Assembly (NCBI RefSeq): GCF_000690055.1
Contig: NZ_JJNZ01000037.1
Coordinates: 1 to 64,000, forward strand
Length of the DNA: 64,000 nucleotides
Source of the DNA: Pseudoalteromonas fuliginea
GTDB lineage: Bacteria > Pseudomonadota > Gammaproteobacteria > Enterobacterales > Alteromonadaceae
Reading direction: 5' to 3'
Every line of letters begins with the position of its first letter. Position 1 is the first letter of the stretch. The notes beneath the pieces were generated by a model, which did no database searches, was not told the DNA's origin, and saw nothing but the letters and a program-made list of their open reading frames with translations. A program made the position numbers and the translations under genes. This document shows positions 18,198-27,691 of this stretch, piece by piece.

Positions 18198-18962
18198 GTG
18201 AACAACTCAATACAGCTAAAACTAATTGCTACTCATTTATTAGCACAAAGAGAAGAGAACCCAGCGCGTTCAAACTTTCCCAAAGAGTTAGTACTAGACT
18301 CGACTGACGATGCGATAGAAGTACAAAAGTTGATGATTTATTTGAATGATCAAACTGTATATGGCTGGAAGTGTATGCTGCCTTTAGATGATGGCTCAAT
18401 TATATTAGCGCCTCTTTTACATGCACCTATAAAACAAGCTGAAAATTGCCCACTGTATACAACAAACAATAAAGCGCTTATTGAACCAGAAATTGCATTT
18501 ATTTTACAAAGCGATTTACCGAGTAATAATACCTATACAAATGAAGACGTGGATACTGCATTTGCAAGTGCCCACTTGGCACTTGAGCTTATTCAAAAAA
18601 GATTTGATGAAGACACTCCATGCACTCACATTGAAAAGCTGGCTGATGGTTTATCTAATCAAGGCGTGTATTTAGGTCCACAAATAGATAAAGCCAAAGC
18701 GTATAACGCAAGTACTGTAAATATAAACGTTAAGCAAACTGAGCTGGAGTTAAATTTAGCGGGTGTGCATCCTGCAGAACTTGCGCAGCTTCCACTTTAT
18801 TGGGCTGTTAATTACTTATCAGCAAAGGGAATTAACTTAAAAGCAGGGCAAGTGTTTATAACTGGTTCTTACTGTGGTGTGGTTGAGCTTAATACTAATG
18901 AGCAAACATGTATTACATATGAAGATTTAAATACATTTAATGTGACATTTTTATCCCATTAA
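18198..18962 (+). CDS. 2-keto-4-pentenoate hydratase/fumarylacetoacetase-family protein
   Basis: 254 residues from GTG 18198, preferred over ATG 18177 because AAAGAGA lies 5 bases before it. EPEIAFIL holds the conserved metal-binding Glu pair of the hydratase (MhpD/HpcG) fold, followed by LALELIQKR, and GLSNQGVYLGP and KAGQVFITGSYCG fill the remaining landmarks. Family members hydrate 2-hydroxy-dienoates or decarboxylate oxo-acids with a divalent metal. No aromatic catabolic genes surround it, so the substrate is open. Confidence 0.7.
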   Translation: MNNSIQLKLIATHLLAQREENPARSNFPKELVLDSTDDAIEVQKLMIYLNDQTVYGWKCMLPLDDGSIILAPLLHAPIKQAENCPLYTTNNKALIEPEIAFILQSDLPSNNTYTNEDVDTAFASAHLALELIQKRFDEDTPCTHIEKLADGLSNQGVYLGPQIDKAKAYNASTVNINVKQTELELNLAGVHPAELAQLPLYWAVNYLSAKGINLKAGQVFITGSYCGVVELNTNEQTCITYEDLNTFNVTFLSH

Positions 18963-18995
18963 GCGTAATACTCATTTTAACGGTCATAATAAAAC

Positions 18996-19020
18996 AACCC
19001 ACTAATTAGTGGGTTATTTT
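18996..19020. terminator. Convergent bidirectional terminator
   Basis: Perfect palindrome aacccactaattagtgggtt (18996-19015) with T-rich sequence on the right and A-rich on the left. It serves the hydratase-like gene and possibly the carbonic anhydrase gene on the other strand. Confidence 0.8.
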
Positions 19021-19039
19021 TTATTAGGCTAAATTTTAA

Positions 19040-19900
19040 TTATTTGATTTTAGAGAGTAATGCAGGGTTTATTACGAGATTTCTTACACCGTGAGCATGA
19101 TCTTCATTAAAGGTATTACTTTCACACCACTTACCTACACTGTTTATATCTACTTTTGCTACTTTTGGTTTAACTGACCATGTTACTTGGAAAGGAGAGC
19201 CTGCCTCATTGTAACCAGGGCCAGTGGTAGAGCCGGTATAAATAACTGCTTCACCAGTATTAGTAAGTGCATTCGCTGCTTGGTAATAGCCATTAACCGA
19301 TGACACGTTACTTATTTCGTTAAAATCAAGCGCGTTTGCATCGTTTACTAATACGTATACTTGCGCTTCAACACGTAGTTGCGGATTTTTAATCGAATCA
19401 CTCAAACAACTACCCAGTGTAGGGCCAGGTTTAACCATTGCACTGCTATGTACATTGTGAACTTCAATAGTGTCGCCGACTGAGAGTGCGCCGTGTTCGC
19501 TCGGACAAATCTTTATTTTTGTAGGTTTGCTCTCATTTTTAGTTAAAGAGCCTGAATATACATAGCCACTTTGATAGCCATGACCATCGCCATTGCCTGC
19601 ATATTTACTAAACTCGCCGCCGGCGTGTTCTGCATTTTTATGAAAATGGATATTGCATAAGTTCATTTGTGATGAAGCAGGCGCATCAGAAAATATTACT
19701 GTATTCTCGCCTTTATGATTATCAATATTACGCGGAGATTGAGGGCCAAAACCTTTATTAATTGTGTTTTTAGCAAGTGCGGTGCGCTGTGTTTTTACTA
19801 CGTCATCGCTTACGTTCTCGTGGTTAGCTTTAGCAAGCGTATTAAAAGAAAGAATTGTGAGTGCAGCAGAAATTAAGCTTATTTTTGTTTTCATTGTCAT
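19040..19900 (-). CDS. Secreted delta-class carbonic anhydrase
   Basis: 286 residues with a signal peptide (about 1-24, cut near LAKA). The motif L-C82-N-I-H85-F-H87-K-N-A-E-H92 and the downstream IEVH148-NVH151 match the His-rich zinc site of bacterial delta-class carbonic anhydrases (CO2 + water to bicarbonate). Cys residues at 82, 132 and 165 and in the C-terminal WCES suggest disulfides, in keeping with a periplasmic or secreted enzyme. No transport or carbon-fixation gene is adjacent. The family call is from memory of related Vibrio and Pseudoalteromonas proteins. Confidence 0.75.
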   Translation of the reverse strand: MTMKTKISLISAALTILSFNTLAKANHENVSDDVVKTQRTALAKNTINKGFGPQSPRNIDNHKGENTVIFSDAPASSQMNLCNIHFHKNAEHAGGEFSKYAGNGDGHGYQSGYVYSGSLTKNESKPTKIKICPSEHGALSVGDTIEVHNVHSSAMVKPGPTLGSCLSDSIKNPQLRVEAQVYVLVNDANALDFNEISNVSSVNGYYQAANALTNTGEAVIYTGSTTGPGYNEAGSPFQVTWSVKPKVAKVDINSVGKWCESNTFNEDHAHGVRNLVINPALLSKIK

Positions 19901-20029
19901 TGAGTCAGTGCCTTTATTAAGGTGCTTTATTGCGAATTTTCGCTCGTTTGATACGTGATAGTTACGTTAATAGATCTCATTTAATCTAAAAATAATCCTA
20001 AAATAGTAAATAATCAACTTAATATAATG

Positions 20030-20683
20030 TTATTTAATAGACAAATCATACTTTAAAACAAGTGCATCAATGTAGCGAGTGCGTAATGTGCTTTGCTTTT
20101 CATGATCGGCACCATGACTCAGTGCACGGTTTAAAAGCTTCATAGCGGGATGTAAGTAAGAACGCTCGTCTTTGTCTAAACTCGCTTTACTTCGTAGTTC
20201 GGTAATATCGTCTACAACTAAGCGACCAATATCAACAGCGACTATTTCGTCTATTAATCCATTTTGAGTAAGTACGCCGTATTTACTGCATAAAAATTGT
20301 TGCCAGACTTGTTGTAAGTGCTCGTCTATTTCGCAGCCAAATAACTCTTCATTAAATTCAAACCCTTGCTGAGCTAATTTAGTCAAAATGGCAATGTATT
20401 GTTGTGCAAAGTAATTAAAAGCATGGCTTGATGATTCTATTTTTTGTTTTATTAAACCTTGCCCCCAATTTACACAGCCGCGTGGGTAGTAATCGTCATA
20501 CTCTTCGCATTCATACAAACCTGAATATGAACTACAACTAAGTTGACTTTTAATACAATAACTTGGTTTGGGGAAAACACTTTGCTCTTGCCAAGTTAAA
20601 AGCATGTCTGAATCTATATTTAATGCTTGGCATAGTTCATCGGTGTTATAAAAATGAGTTGCTAAGTAGTCAGATAAACGCAT
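20030..20683 (-). CDS. Hypothetical protein (DUF6058-like)
   Basis: 217 residues from ATG 20683, chosen over the upstream ATG at 20737 because AGAGG precedes it by about 4 bases. The N-terminus (RLSDYLATHFYNTDELCQAL, then DSDMLLTWQEQSVFP) looks like a helix-turn-helix or MerR-like module. It is followed by a Tyr/Asp-rich Cys segment (YYPRGCVNWGQGL) and a helical C-terminus. It resembles the DUF6058 group by eye. Function unknown. Confidence 0.55.
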   Translation of the reverse strand: MRLSDYLATHFYNTDELCQALNIDSDMLLTWQEQSVFPKPSYCIKSQLSCSSYSGLYECEEYDDYYPRGCVNWGQGLIKQKIESSSHAFNYFAQQYIAILTKLAQQGFEFNEELFGCEIDEHLQQVWQQFLCSKYGVLTQNGLIDEIVAVDIGRLVVDDITELRSKASLDKDERSYLHPAMKLLNRALSHGADHEKQSTLRTRYIDALVLKYDLSIK

Positions 20684-20854
20684 AAAGCCTCTGGTATCGT
20701 TAAAATACAAATACTGTTTATATATACAGTATTTCATTTTGAATTAACAAACTCAATAACACAAGGTATTTTATAATTAAATATGCGCTTACACCTCCAA
20801 AAGTACTGGCAAATATGTTACAAATAGCGCAAGTTTTATAAATAATGAATTTTT

Positions 20855-21772
20855 ATGCGCACCCTAGAGCAAATTAAACAAGCAAGCCTTATTACAGCTA
20901 TTAAAACGCCATATTTAGCAAATGGTGAAATAGACCTAGCAAAGTACGATGAACTCGTTGCAATACAAATTGCAGCGGGCGTTGATGGCATTGTAGTCGG
21001 TGGCACAACAGGCGAAGGCCAGTTAATGAACTGGGAAGAGCATTTAATGCTTATAGCGCACAGTGCAAACAAGTATGGCGACAAACTGGTTATTGTTGGT
21101 AATACCGGTAGTAACAACACCCGTGAAGCGATTAAAGCAACTAAATATGGCTTTGCCAGCGGTATGGATGCAGCACTGCAAATTAACCCGTACTACGGAC
21201 GTACGTCAATCGCGGGTGTTAAAGAGCACTTTAAGCGTGTGTTAGATATTGGCCCAGCCTTTATTTACAACGTAGCAGGGCGCACAGGTCAAGACCTAAC
21301 ACCTGATATTATTGAGCCACTTGCAAAGCACGAATATTTTATTGGTGTTAAAGAGTGTGGCGGCAATGAACGCATTGCCCATTATGAGCAACAAGGTATT
21401 GCATGTTGGTCGGGTAACGATGACGAAAGTCACGATGCACGCCACACACATAAAGCGCACGGTGTTATTTCGGTTACTTCTAACTTAATACCAGGGTTAT
21501 TTCGCCAATTAATAGATACTAAAAATAACGAGCTAAATACTTCGTTACAACCATTAATGAACTGGTTGTTCTGTGAACCAAACCCGATTGCTATTAATAC
21601 CGCGTTGATGATGACAGGTGCAGTAAATCCAGTATTTAGATTACCGTATTTACCGCTTAGCGATGAACAACAAAAAATCGGTTTACCATTAATAAATCAA
21701 CTTAACGAAAGTGATGTAGTAGGCGGTAAGGCGCAGCGCTTAAATTTAGCTGATGTGTTAACTCTTCCTTAA
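20855..21772 (+). CDS. dapA: 4-hydroxy-tetrahydrodipicolinate synthase, plant-type
   Basis: 305 residues, (beta/alpha)8 aldolase. GTTGE (50-54), NPYYG, Y138 and Schiff-base lysine K166 (GVKE) are all present, so it should condense pyruvate with aspartate semialdehyde in lysine/diaminopimelate synthesis. Its text follows chloroplast DapA rather than E. coli DapA: GEGQLMNWEEH, ACWSGNDDESHDAR, HGVISVTSNLIPGL and NPVFRLPYLPL have plant equivalents. No clear ribosome site precedes the ATG. It stands alone, convergent with the DUF4105 gene. It may be a second DapA or the only one. Confidence 0.88.
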   Translation: MRTLEQIKQASLITAIKTPYLANGEIDLAKYDELVAIQIAAGVDGIVVGGTTGEGQLMNWEEHLMLIAHSANKYGDKLVIVGNTGSNNTREAIKATKYGFASGMDAALQINPYYGRTSIAGVKEHFKRVLDIGPAFIYNVAGRTGQDLTPDIIEPLAKHEYFIGVKECGGNERIAHYEQQGIACWSGNDDESHDARHTHKAHGVISVTSNLIPGLFRQLIDTKNNELNTSLQPLMNWLFCEPNPIAINTALMMTGAVNPVFRLPYLPLSDEQQKIGLPLINQLNESDVVGGKAQRLNLADVLTLP

Positions 21773-21829
21773 TTATAGTTTTCTGGCCATTAGTAATGCG
21801 TGTTTACATGCGTATACTTATGGCCTTAT

Positions 21830-23650
21830 TTATTGCCAGTAGTAATTTAGTTTAAGTTTCCAGGTTGTTAAGTTTGTATGTTTATAACTAATGCGAACAT
21901 CAAAATTTTGATTTATAGGTATTGATATTTCAGCTTGAGTTGTTGATTTTCCATCATTACCCAAGATAAATTGCTCGTGAGATACCCTTAATTTAATATC
22001 TGAATACAATGTTGTTATTGCACCTAGTGCCAACGATGAATCGTAAAGCTGCTCTGTTACTGCAAGCTTCCCTACATAAGCGTTAGCAAGCGTGAAAACC
22101 AGCGTTTTATTGTCATTAAACAAAAAAGATTTACCCAGCCCCCCCATTAAAAATGTGCTTGTACAGCTTTGGCAGAGTGTACTTTGCCTTTCAAACCCAG
22201 CATTAACTTTCCAAGACCAATTATTATCTTGTGGCCATTTTACATAGGCTGGCGAAAACGATTCTAAATCGAGTAGGTGTAACTTATCGACGTATAAATT
22301 TGAATTTAACAAAGACACTTCTAAATCAACCATTTCTAAGTTAGAAAACGCAATACGTGCCACATCTGAAGCTAACGAGTCAAAGTAACTGAGTCTAAAG
22401 CCTAACCCCAGGCTGCTTTGTTCATTTATACGTGTTGAAGAGGTAGAGATACTTGATGGTTTTTGACCTTTGTGAGGTGCTTGTTGAGAATATGACGAAA
22501 CAATCATCTCGTTGCCAATAGAGAGCGCTAATCTCGCTTTAACGAGCGTGTTTTTTAAGCCTTTGATGTGCTCAACATTTTGTTTTTTTATTTGTTGTAA
22601 TTGCACTAGTTCAAATAATGTTTCAATAATTCGCTTTTTACTTTTTACATCTAGTGTTGAAAATTCATTATGCTTAATAAACTCAGGTGAGTTGTATATC
22701 TTCTCTGCAATAGCTGATTCGTTGGCAGTGAGATTATCCATGAACTTAATAAAAACAGTGCTTCGGGATGGCGTAAATAGTATTTTTTTCAATAATTTAT
22801 TGTTGTCATAGGAAGCTTGGTGCACTTTTGAAAAAACAGTTGTTGGGATCATCCACGGTGAGCTGTTATTTGTTAATTGCTCTCCAATGACGAGCTCAAT
22901 TAGTTGCGCAATGTGAAAAGCGCAGTTTTCATCAGCAAAATAATAATCGAACTGTGCGCCGAGTAATTCCCACAAGTGATTTGCAATAAATGTTGTGTCG
23001 TCATTACTAAGATTGAGCTTATATTCCCACAGGTCTCTTAGCTCTATTTCACCGTAGTTATGCTGATGGCGATAAAATAATTGATCGGAAAACCCGGCTT
23101 TATACCCACCAAATAACCCTTTAGTGATATACACAAGACCGTTTTCGTTTTCTGGCACATGAGCACCATAATTTATACTGTAATCGAGTAATTTATTTTT
23201 TGTGGCTGTTGAACGATTAAGTTTTAACAACAAATGGCCATAAAGTGACGCTGGATTACTCATGTAGCCTGATGCAAATATAAGGCTTATTGAATGAATA
23301 GGTTGCTCATCTCGCCATTTGAATAATTCGGGGCATAGAGCTTTGGGCTGAGAAAATGTTAATCCTTGTTTTTTTAACCACGAGTATCGAGCTGGGTACT
23401 TACATTGCATTTGCGAGTCGTTATTAAAGCGGTGCACGGTCGCCCTAAGTTCATCAAAAGGGCTCTGGTGGCCGTTGACAGATATAAAAAAAGACTTGTT
23501 GGTAATATAGCTTTTATCGAACGCAGGCTTTTTGTAATGACCTAGTTTTAACCATGTAGGGTGCTGGGCTAACTGCTGTAAATTTGTTGATGCTTGAAGG
23601 TTAAATGATGTAATAAAGAAAATAAAAAATATAAACGTATAAACTTTCAT
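21830..23650 (-). CDS. DUF4105 periplasmic/outer-membrane protein
   Basis: 606 residues from ATG 23650; an upstream TTG extension is unlikely. A signal peptide (KVYTFIFFIFFITSFNLQAS) is followed by a DUF4105/Lnb N-terminal-type domain: ASGYMSNPASLYGHLLLKL, NYGAHVPENENG, and YYFADENCAFHIAQLIE with a Cys-His pair typical of NlpC/P60-like Cys peptidases. The C-terminal 200 residues are beta-strand rich with alternating aromatic ends, like an outer-membrane barrel. Function unproven. It follows the DUF3015 gene on the same strand across a terminator-like hairpin, so it may be expressed by read-through. Confidence 0.75.
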   Translation of the reverse strand: MKVYTFIFFIFFITSFNLQASTNLQQLAQHPTWLKLGHYKKPAFDKSYITNKSFFISVNGHQSPFDELRATVHRFNNDSQMQCKYPARYSWLKKQGLTFSQPKALCPELFKWRDEQPIHSISLIFASGYMSNPASLYGHLLLKLNRSTATKNKLLDYSINYGAHVPENENGLVYITKGLFGGYKAGFSDQLFYRHQHNYGEIELRDLWEYKLNLSNDDTTFIANHLWELLGAQFDYYFADENCAFHIAQLIELVIGEQLTNNSSPWMIPTTVFSKVHQASYDNNKLLKKILFTPSRSTVFIKFMDNLTANESAIAEKIYNSPEFIKHNEFSTLDVKSKKRIIETLFELVQLQQIKKQNVEHIKGLKNTLVKARLALSIGNEMIVSSYSQQAPHKGQKPSSISTSSTRINEQSSLGLGFRLSYFDSLASDVARIAFSNLEMVDLEVSLLNSNLYVDKLHLLDLESFSPAYVKWPQDNNWSWKVNAGFERQSTLCQSCTSTFLMGGLGKSFLFNDNKTLVFTLANAYVGKLAVTEQLYDSSLALGAITTLYSDIKLRVSHEQFILGNDGKSTTQAEISIPINQNFDVRISYKHTNLTTWKLKLNYYWQ

Positions 23651-23673
23651 AAATACCCAACGGGCTTGGGGCA

Positions 23674-23705
23674 AAAAGAGTAAAGGGGCTAAATTAGCCC
23701 CTTTA
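23674..23705 (-). terminator. Hairpin between DUF3015 and DUF4105 genes
   Basis: 10-bp stem taaaggggct/agccccttta (23681-23690, 23696-23705) followed on the minus strand by a T5 tract. It probably acts as a partial terminator that lowers expression of the downstream gene. Confidence 0.7.
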
Positions 23706-23709
23706 TAAA

Positions 23710-24171
23710 TTATATTGCAGAGCAGTTAGCCGAGAACTGGCTAGCGATATTGCTTTCAACAAGTGTGTAAAGTGCTTGTGCATCGTTTACAGATGTTTGA
23801 GCAAAATCGTTACGGATAGTTGAGATCATTTGTGGGTGAGCTGCACTATCACAACCACGAACGTTTAACATTGCAGAAATGTATTCGCCTTCACCTTGTG
23901 CGATTTCTTGCTCTAGGATTGGAAATGTTTGCTGAATAAATTGTGCTGTTTTAACGTTAGCGCCTTTACAACTCTCTACAGATGAAACGTTAGATGAAAC
24001 TGCAGTTGTTCCTAAATCCCAAATAACATTTGAAATAGCAGCGGCAGTGCCGTTGTCAGGAAAAATCATTGCGCCGATACCACATTGTTGCCACGGGTTA
24101 ACGTTAGCTTGAGCTGGGGTTACTATGAATGCGCTTGCTAGTACTGCTGCAGTTAAACATTTTTTTATCAT
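23710..24171 (-). CDS. DUF3015 family exported protein
   Basis: 153 residues, signal peptide cut near AQA (residues 20-22). The mature start NPWQQCGIGAMIFP, the TAAAISNVIWDLGTTA segment and later Cys residues match DUF3015. Function unknown. It is commonly found next to DUF4105 genes, as here. Confidence 0.8.
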   Translation of the reverse strand: MIKKCLTAAVLASAFIVTPAQANVNPWQQCGIGAMIFPDNGTAAAISNVIWDLGTTAVSSNVSSVESCKGANVKTAQFIQQTFPILEQEIAQGEGEYISAMLNVRGCDSAAHPQMISTIRNDFAQTSVNDAQALYTLVESNIASQFSANCSAI

Positions 24172-24468
24172 TATTAAATCCTTATTTAAATGTCCCTTGA
24201 ATGGGGCTTGAATTCTATAGATATGTCAGCTTTAGGGCAATAATACTTCTGATAAATTTAATAAAAAGTATATTTTGTTAAATTCAATGAGGGCGGAGCT
24301 TCATTTTAATCCAGTTTTACAGTATCAGATCGAAGATGTTATTCAATCAATAGCTTTGTGATTCAACAAAACTAATTTTTAGCTTTTAATCCAGTTTAAA
24401 GCTAACTGTTGACTCGTTTTTGCTGTATAATTTGCGACCCTTGATAATGTGGCCGTAGGTTATACAGC
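24172..24468. promoter_or_regulatory. Leader and promoter region of the rhlE-like gene
   Basis: About 297 bases with no gene. A perfect -10 box TATAAT is at 24426-24431. The TTGACT at 24409-24414 is only 11 bases away and so cannot pair with it as a -35. The divergent DUF3015 promoter must also lie here. Confidence 0.45.
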
Positions 24469-25773
24469 ATGAATTTTAAATCTTTTAGTTTCGCTCCTGA
24501 AATCATCCAGGCGTTGGACGAACTTAACTATCACACTCTTACGCCCATTCAGCGCGCAGCTATTCCTGCTGTTCGTAAAGGTAAAGACGTTTTAGCCAGT
24601 GCACAAACTGGTACCGGCAAAACTGCCGCGTTTGCTTTACCTATCATCCAAAAATTGGTTGAGTCTGAACTCAGCACAACGAATGCACCTCATGCATTAG
24701 TACTTGCGCCAACGCGTGAACTTGCAGAACAAATTGCAAATAACTTCAGAGATTTTGCAAAGCATACTTCGCTTAAAGTCGTTAGTTTATTTGGTGGTGT
24801 TAGTACCGCCGGCCAAGCAAACGCTTTAAAAGAAGGTGTAGATATTGTTGTTGCTACACCAGGTCGTTTATTTGATCATATTCGTTTAGGTAACTTAAGC
24901 CTTGCAAGTGTTAAGCACCTTGTTCTTGATGAAGCTGACCGTATGCTTGATATGGGCTTTATTGAAGATATGCAAAACGTTATTAAAAGCTGTGCAGAAG
25001 AGCGCCAGATTTTACTGTTCTCTGCAACATTCCCTGCAGCGATTAAACAGTTTGCATCTAAGGTATTAAAACAAGCTGAAATAGTACGTGTTGATCAAAC
25101 TAACAGTACAGCAAGCACTGTTGAGCATGTTGTTTACCCTGTTGAAGAACGTCGTAAGCAAGAGCTACTTTCTGAATTGATTGGTAAGAAAAACTGGCAA
25201 CAAGTACTTGTATTTGTAAACATGAAAGAAACGGCTGACGAGCTTGTAAAAGAGCTTAACCTTGATGGTATTCCGGCGGGCGTTTGCCACGGTGACAAAT
25301 CTCAAGGTAACCGTCGTCGTGCACTTCGTGAATTTAAAGAAGGTAAAGTGCGCGTATTAGTGGCTACGGAAGTGGCTGCTCGCGGTATAGATATTGATGG
25401 TTTACCTCGTGTTATTAATATTGATTTACCATGGCTTGCAGAAGATTACGTTCACCGTATTGGCCGTACAGGTCGTGCTGGTCGCCAAGGTCAAGCAATC
25501 TCATTTGTTAGCCGCGAAGAAGAAAACACCTTATTTGAAATTGAAACGCTAATTGGCCAAAAAATCAAACGTGTATATTTAGAAGGTTACGAAGTAAGTA
25601 ATCGTGAAGTACTAATTGATAAAATTGGTAAAAAACCAGCGCATTTACGCCGTACACGTTCTAACAAGTTATCAGGACAGGCAACCGGTGAAGCGAGAGC
25701 AGTTAATCGCTCACGTATTTCAAGCGTTCGTAAAAGCTTAAAAGGCGAAAAACTGTCACTTAAAAAGTCATAG
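24469..25773 (+). CDS. rhlE: DEAD-box RNA helicase, RhlE-like
   Basis: 434 residues. All helicase motifs can be read: Q motif (LTPIQRAAIP), Walker A AQTGTGKT, PTRELAEQ, GG, TPGRLFDH, DEAD as DEADRMLDMGF, SAT as LLFSATF, then VATEVAARGIDI and HRIGRTGRAG in the second RecA domain. The basic C-terminal tail (about 380-434) is likely for RNA binding. It acts in ribosome assembly or mRNA turnover, often at low temperature. Followed by a strong terminator. Confidence 0.9.
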   Translation: MNFKSFSFAPEIIQALDELNYHTLTPIQRAAIPAVRKGKDVLASAQTGTGKTAAFALPIIQKLVESELSTTNAPHALVLAPTRELAEQIANNFRDFAKHTSLKVVSLFGGVSTAGQANALKEGVDIVVATPGRLFDHIRLGNLSLASVKHLVLDEADRMLDMGFIEDMQNVIKSCAEERQILLFSATFPAAIKQFASKVLKQAEIVRVDQTNSTASTVEHVVYPVEERRKQELLSELIGKKNWQQVLVFVNMKETADELVKELNLDGIPAGVCHGDKSQGNRRRALREFKEGKVRVLVATEVAARGIDIDGLPRVINIDLPWLAEDYVHRIGRTGRAGRQGQAISFVSREEENTLFEIETLIGQKIKRVYLEGYEVSNREVLIDKIGKKPAHLRRTRSNKLSGQATGEARAVNRSRISSVRKSLKGEKLSLKKS

Positions 25774-25790
25774 TTAACGCCCTTAAGTTT

Positions 25791-25819
25791 AAAAGCCTGA
25801 GTTTACTCAGGCTTTTTTG
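25791..25819 (+). terminator. Intrinsic terminator of rhlE-like gene
   Basis: Stem agcctgag/ctcaggct (25794-25801, 25806-25813), loop ttta, flanking A4, T6 tract. Confidence 0.85.
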
Positions 25820-25888
25820 TGTCTAAATTTTAGTGCTAATACTTATAGTGTTCTAAATCGGAAATTTTTAACAACGTTAGCGTCAGGT

Positions 25889-27496
25889 TTAAGCGTTTTC
25901 TAGCATAGACAGTGCGACCGCTTCAGCTGCTTTAATTCCATCAATACCCGCTGATAAAATACCGCCAGCGTAACCTGCACCTTCACCTGCAGGGTAAAGC
26001 CCTTTAGTGTTGATACTTTGGAATGTTTTATCGCGCTTAATATTAATAGGCGACGAAGTACGTGTTTCAACACCGGTTAATAAGCCGTCGTTAGTTGAAA
26101 AACCACGAATTTGTTTATTAAACGCAGGTATCGCTTCGCGAAGAGCATCAATTGCAAATTGTGGTAACACTTTACTCAAATCAGTTAACTTAATACCAGG
26201 TGTGTAAGAGGGTTGTACTTCACCTAAGTCTGCAGATGATTTACCTTTTAAGAAATCTCCAATTAACTGTGCTGGTGCATCGTAGTTGCTACCACCAAGC
26301 TCATACGCTTGCTCTTCAAGTTTGCGTTGTAAGTCTATTCCAGCAAGTGGATTACCAGGGAAGTCTTGCTCTGGTGATATACCTACCACAATAGCGCTGT
26401 TAGCGTTGCGCTCACTTCGTGAATATTGGCTCATACCATTGGTAACAACGCGACCTTCTTCAGAGGTTGCAGCGACTACTGTGCCACCTGGGCACATACA
26501 AAAGCTGTAAACTGTACGGCCATTGTCACAGTGATGAACAAGTTTATAATCGGCAGAGCCCAAAATTGGGTTTCCCGCATTTGTGCCAAAACGACATTCA
26601 TCGATCATTGATTGTTTATGTTCGATTCTAAAACCGACTGAAAATGGCTTTGCTTCAACATAAATGCCTTTTTTGTGGATCATATCAAACGTGTCGCGTG
26701 CGCTGTGGCCAACGGCTAATACAACATGTCGAGTGTTTAGTTGCTCGCCATTTGAAAGCGTTAAACCTGTTACTTGCCCGTCGTCTAAATGAATATCGTC
26801 AACACGTGTGCTAAAGCGAATTTCGCCGCCAAGCTCTATTATACGAGCGCGCATTTTTTCAATCATGGTGACAAGTTTAAACGTACCAATGTGCGGCTTA
26901 CTTACGTATAAAATTTCATCGGGTGCGCCTGCTTCTACAAATTCAGTAATGACTTTTCGGCCATAATGCTTTGGATCTTTTACTTGGCTGTATAACTTAC
27001 CGTCTGAGAATGTACCTGCGCCACCTTCACCAAATTGTACATTTGATTCTGTATTAAGTGTGCGTTTACGCCAAAAGCCAAATGTGTCTTTTGTACGTTC
27101 ACGTACTTCTTTACCGCGCTCTAATATAATGGGTTTAAAGCCCATTTGGGCAAGTAATAAACCTGCAAATAAACCACAAGGGCCAAAACCAATCACGACA
27201 GGACGCTCTGTTATATTTTCGCTGGCTTGTGCTACAAATTTATAACTTGTGTCTGGCGCTACTTTTACATGTTGGTCTTTTTCGAATTCGGTGAGTAGAT
27301 CGGCTTCGTTATCAACTTCTATATCGAGTGTATAAATAAGTAAAATAGCTGATTTTTTACGTGCATCATAACCACGTTTAAACACATTAAAACTGTGCAA
27401 TTGTTCAGGTTGGATTTTAAGTTTATTTACAATTGCTTGACCAATTGCATCTTCGTCATGATCAAGTGGCAGCTTTATTTCGGTTAAACGTATCAT
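25889..27496 (-). CDS. FAD-dependent oxidoreductase (COG2509-type)
   Basis: 535 residues. An N-terminal domain of about 95 residues precedes the dinucleotide-binding motif VIGFGPCG (Gly 103, 105, 108). ERGKEVRERT, GEGGAGTFSDGKL and the C-terminal GEGAGYAGGILSAGIDG complete the FAD-binding pattern of this uncharacterised dehydrogenase family. Cys residues in CRFGTNAG and SFCMCPGG are conserved family features. Cytoplasmic, substrate unknown, monocistronic. Confidence 0.82.
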   Translation of the reverse strand: MIRLTEIKLPLDHDEDAIGQAIVNKLKIQPEQLHSFNVFKRGYDARKKSAILLIYTLDIEVDNEADLLTEFEKDQHVKVAPDTSYKFVAQASENITERPVVIGFGPCGLFAGLLLAQMGFKPIILERGKEVRERTKDTFGFWRKRTLNTESNVQFGEGGAGTFSDGKLYSQVKDPKHYGRKVITEFVEAGAPDEILYVSKPHIGTFKLVTMIEKMRARIIELGGEIRFSTRVDDIHLDDGQVTGLTLSNGEQLNTRHVVLAVGHSARDTFDMIHKKGIYVEAKPFSVGFRIEHKQSMIDECRFGTNAGNPILGSADYKLVHHCDNGRTVYSFCMCPGGTVVAATSEEGRVVTNGMSQYSRSERNANSAIVVGISPEQDFPGNPLAGIDLQRKLEEQAYELGGSNYDAPAQLIGDFLKGKSSADLGEVQPSYTPGIKLTDLSKVLPQFAIDALREAIPAFNKQIRGFSTNDGLLTGVETRTSSPINIKRDKTFQSINTKGLYPAGEGAGYAGGILSAGIDGIKAAEAVALSMLENA

Positions 27497-27691
27497 TTAT
27501 ATCTCTTTTAGGTGTCATAGCGGGGTTTTATCTACCGCTCACAATAAGGGGATGCAGGGCACAAAGAGTGTGCAAACATAAGGCGCGTATTTTACGTTAA
27601 AATAGCCTGATATGGCACTTATTTATTGTATTTTTGGGATTGATGGGTATGATCCACAGCTGTTGTTTAAAATAGTAGGTGTTAAAGTATT

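Noticed and set aside
24409..24431. TTGACT and TATAAT read as a promoter pair for the helicase gene
   Set aside because: Spacing is 11 bases, too short for sigma-70.
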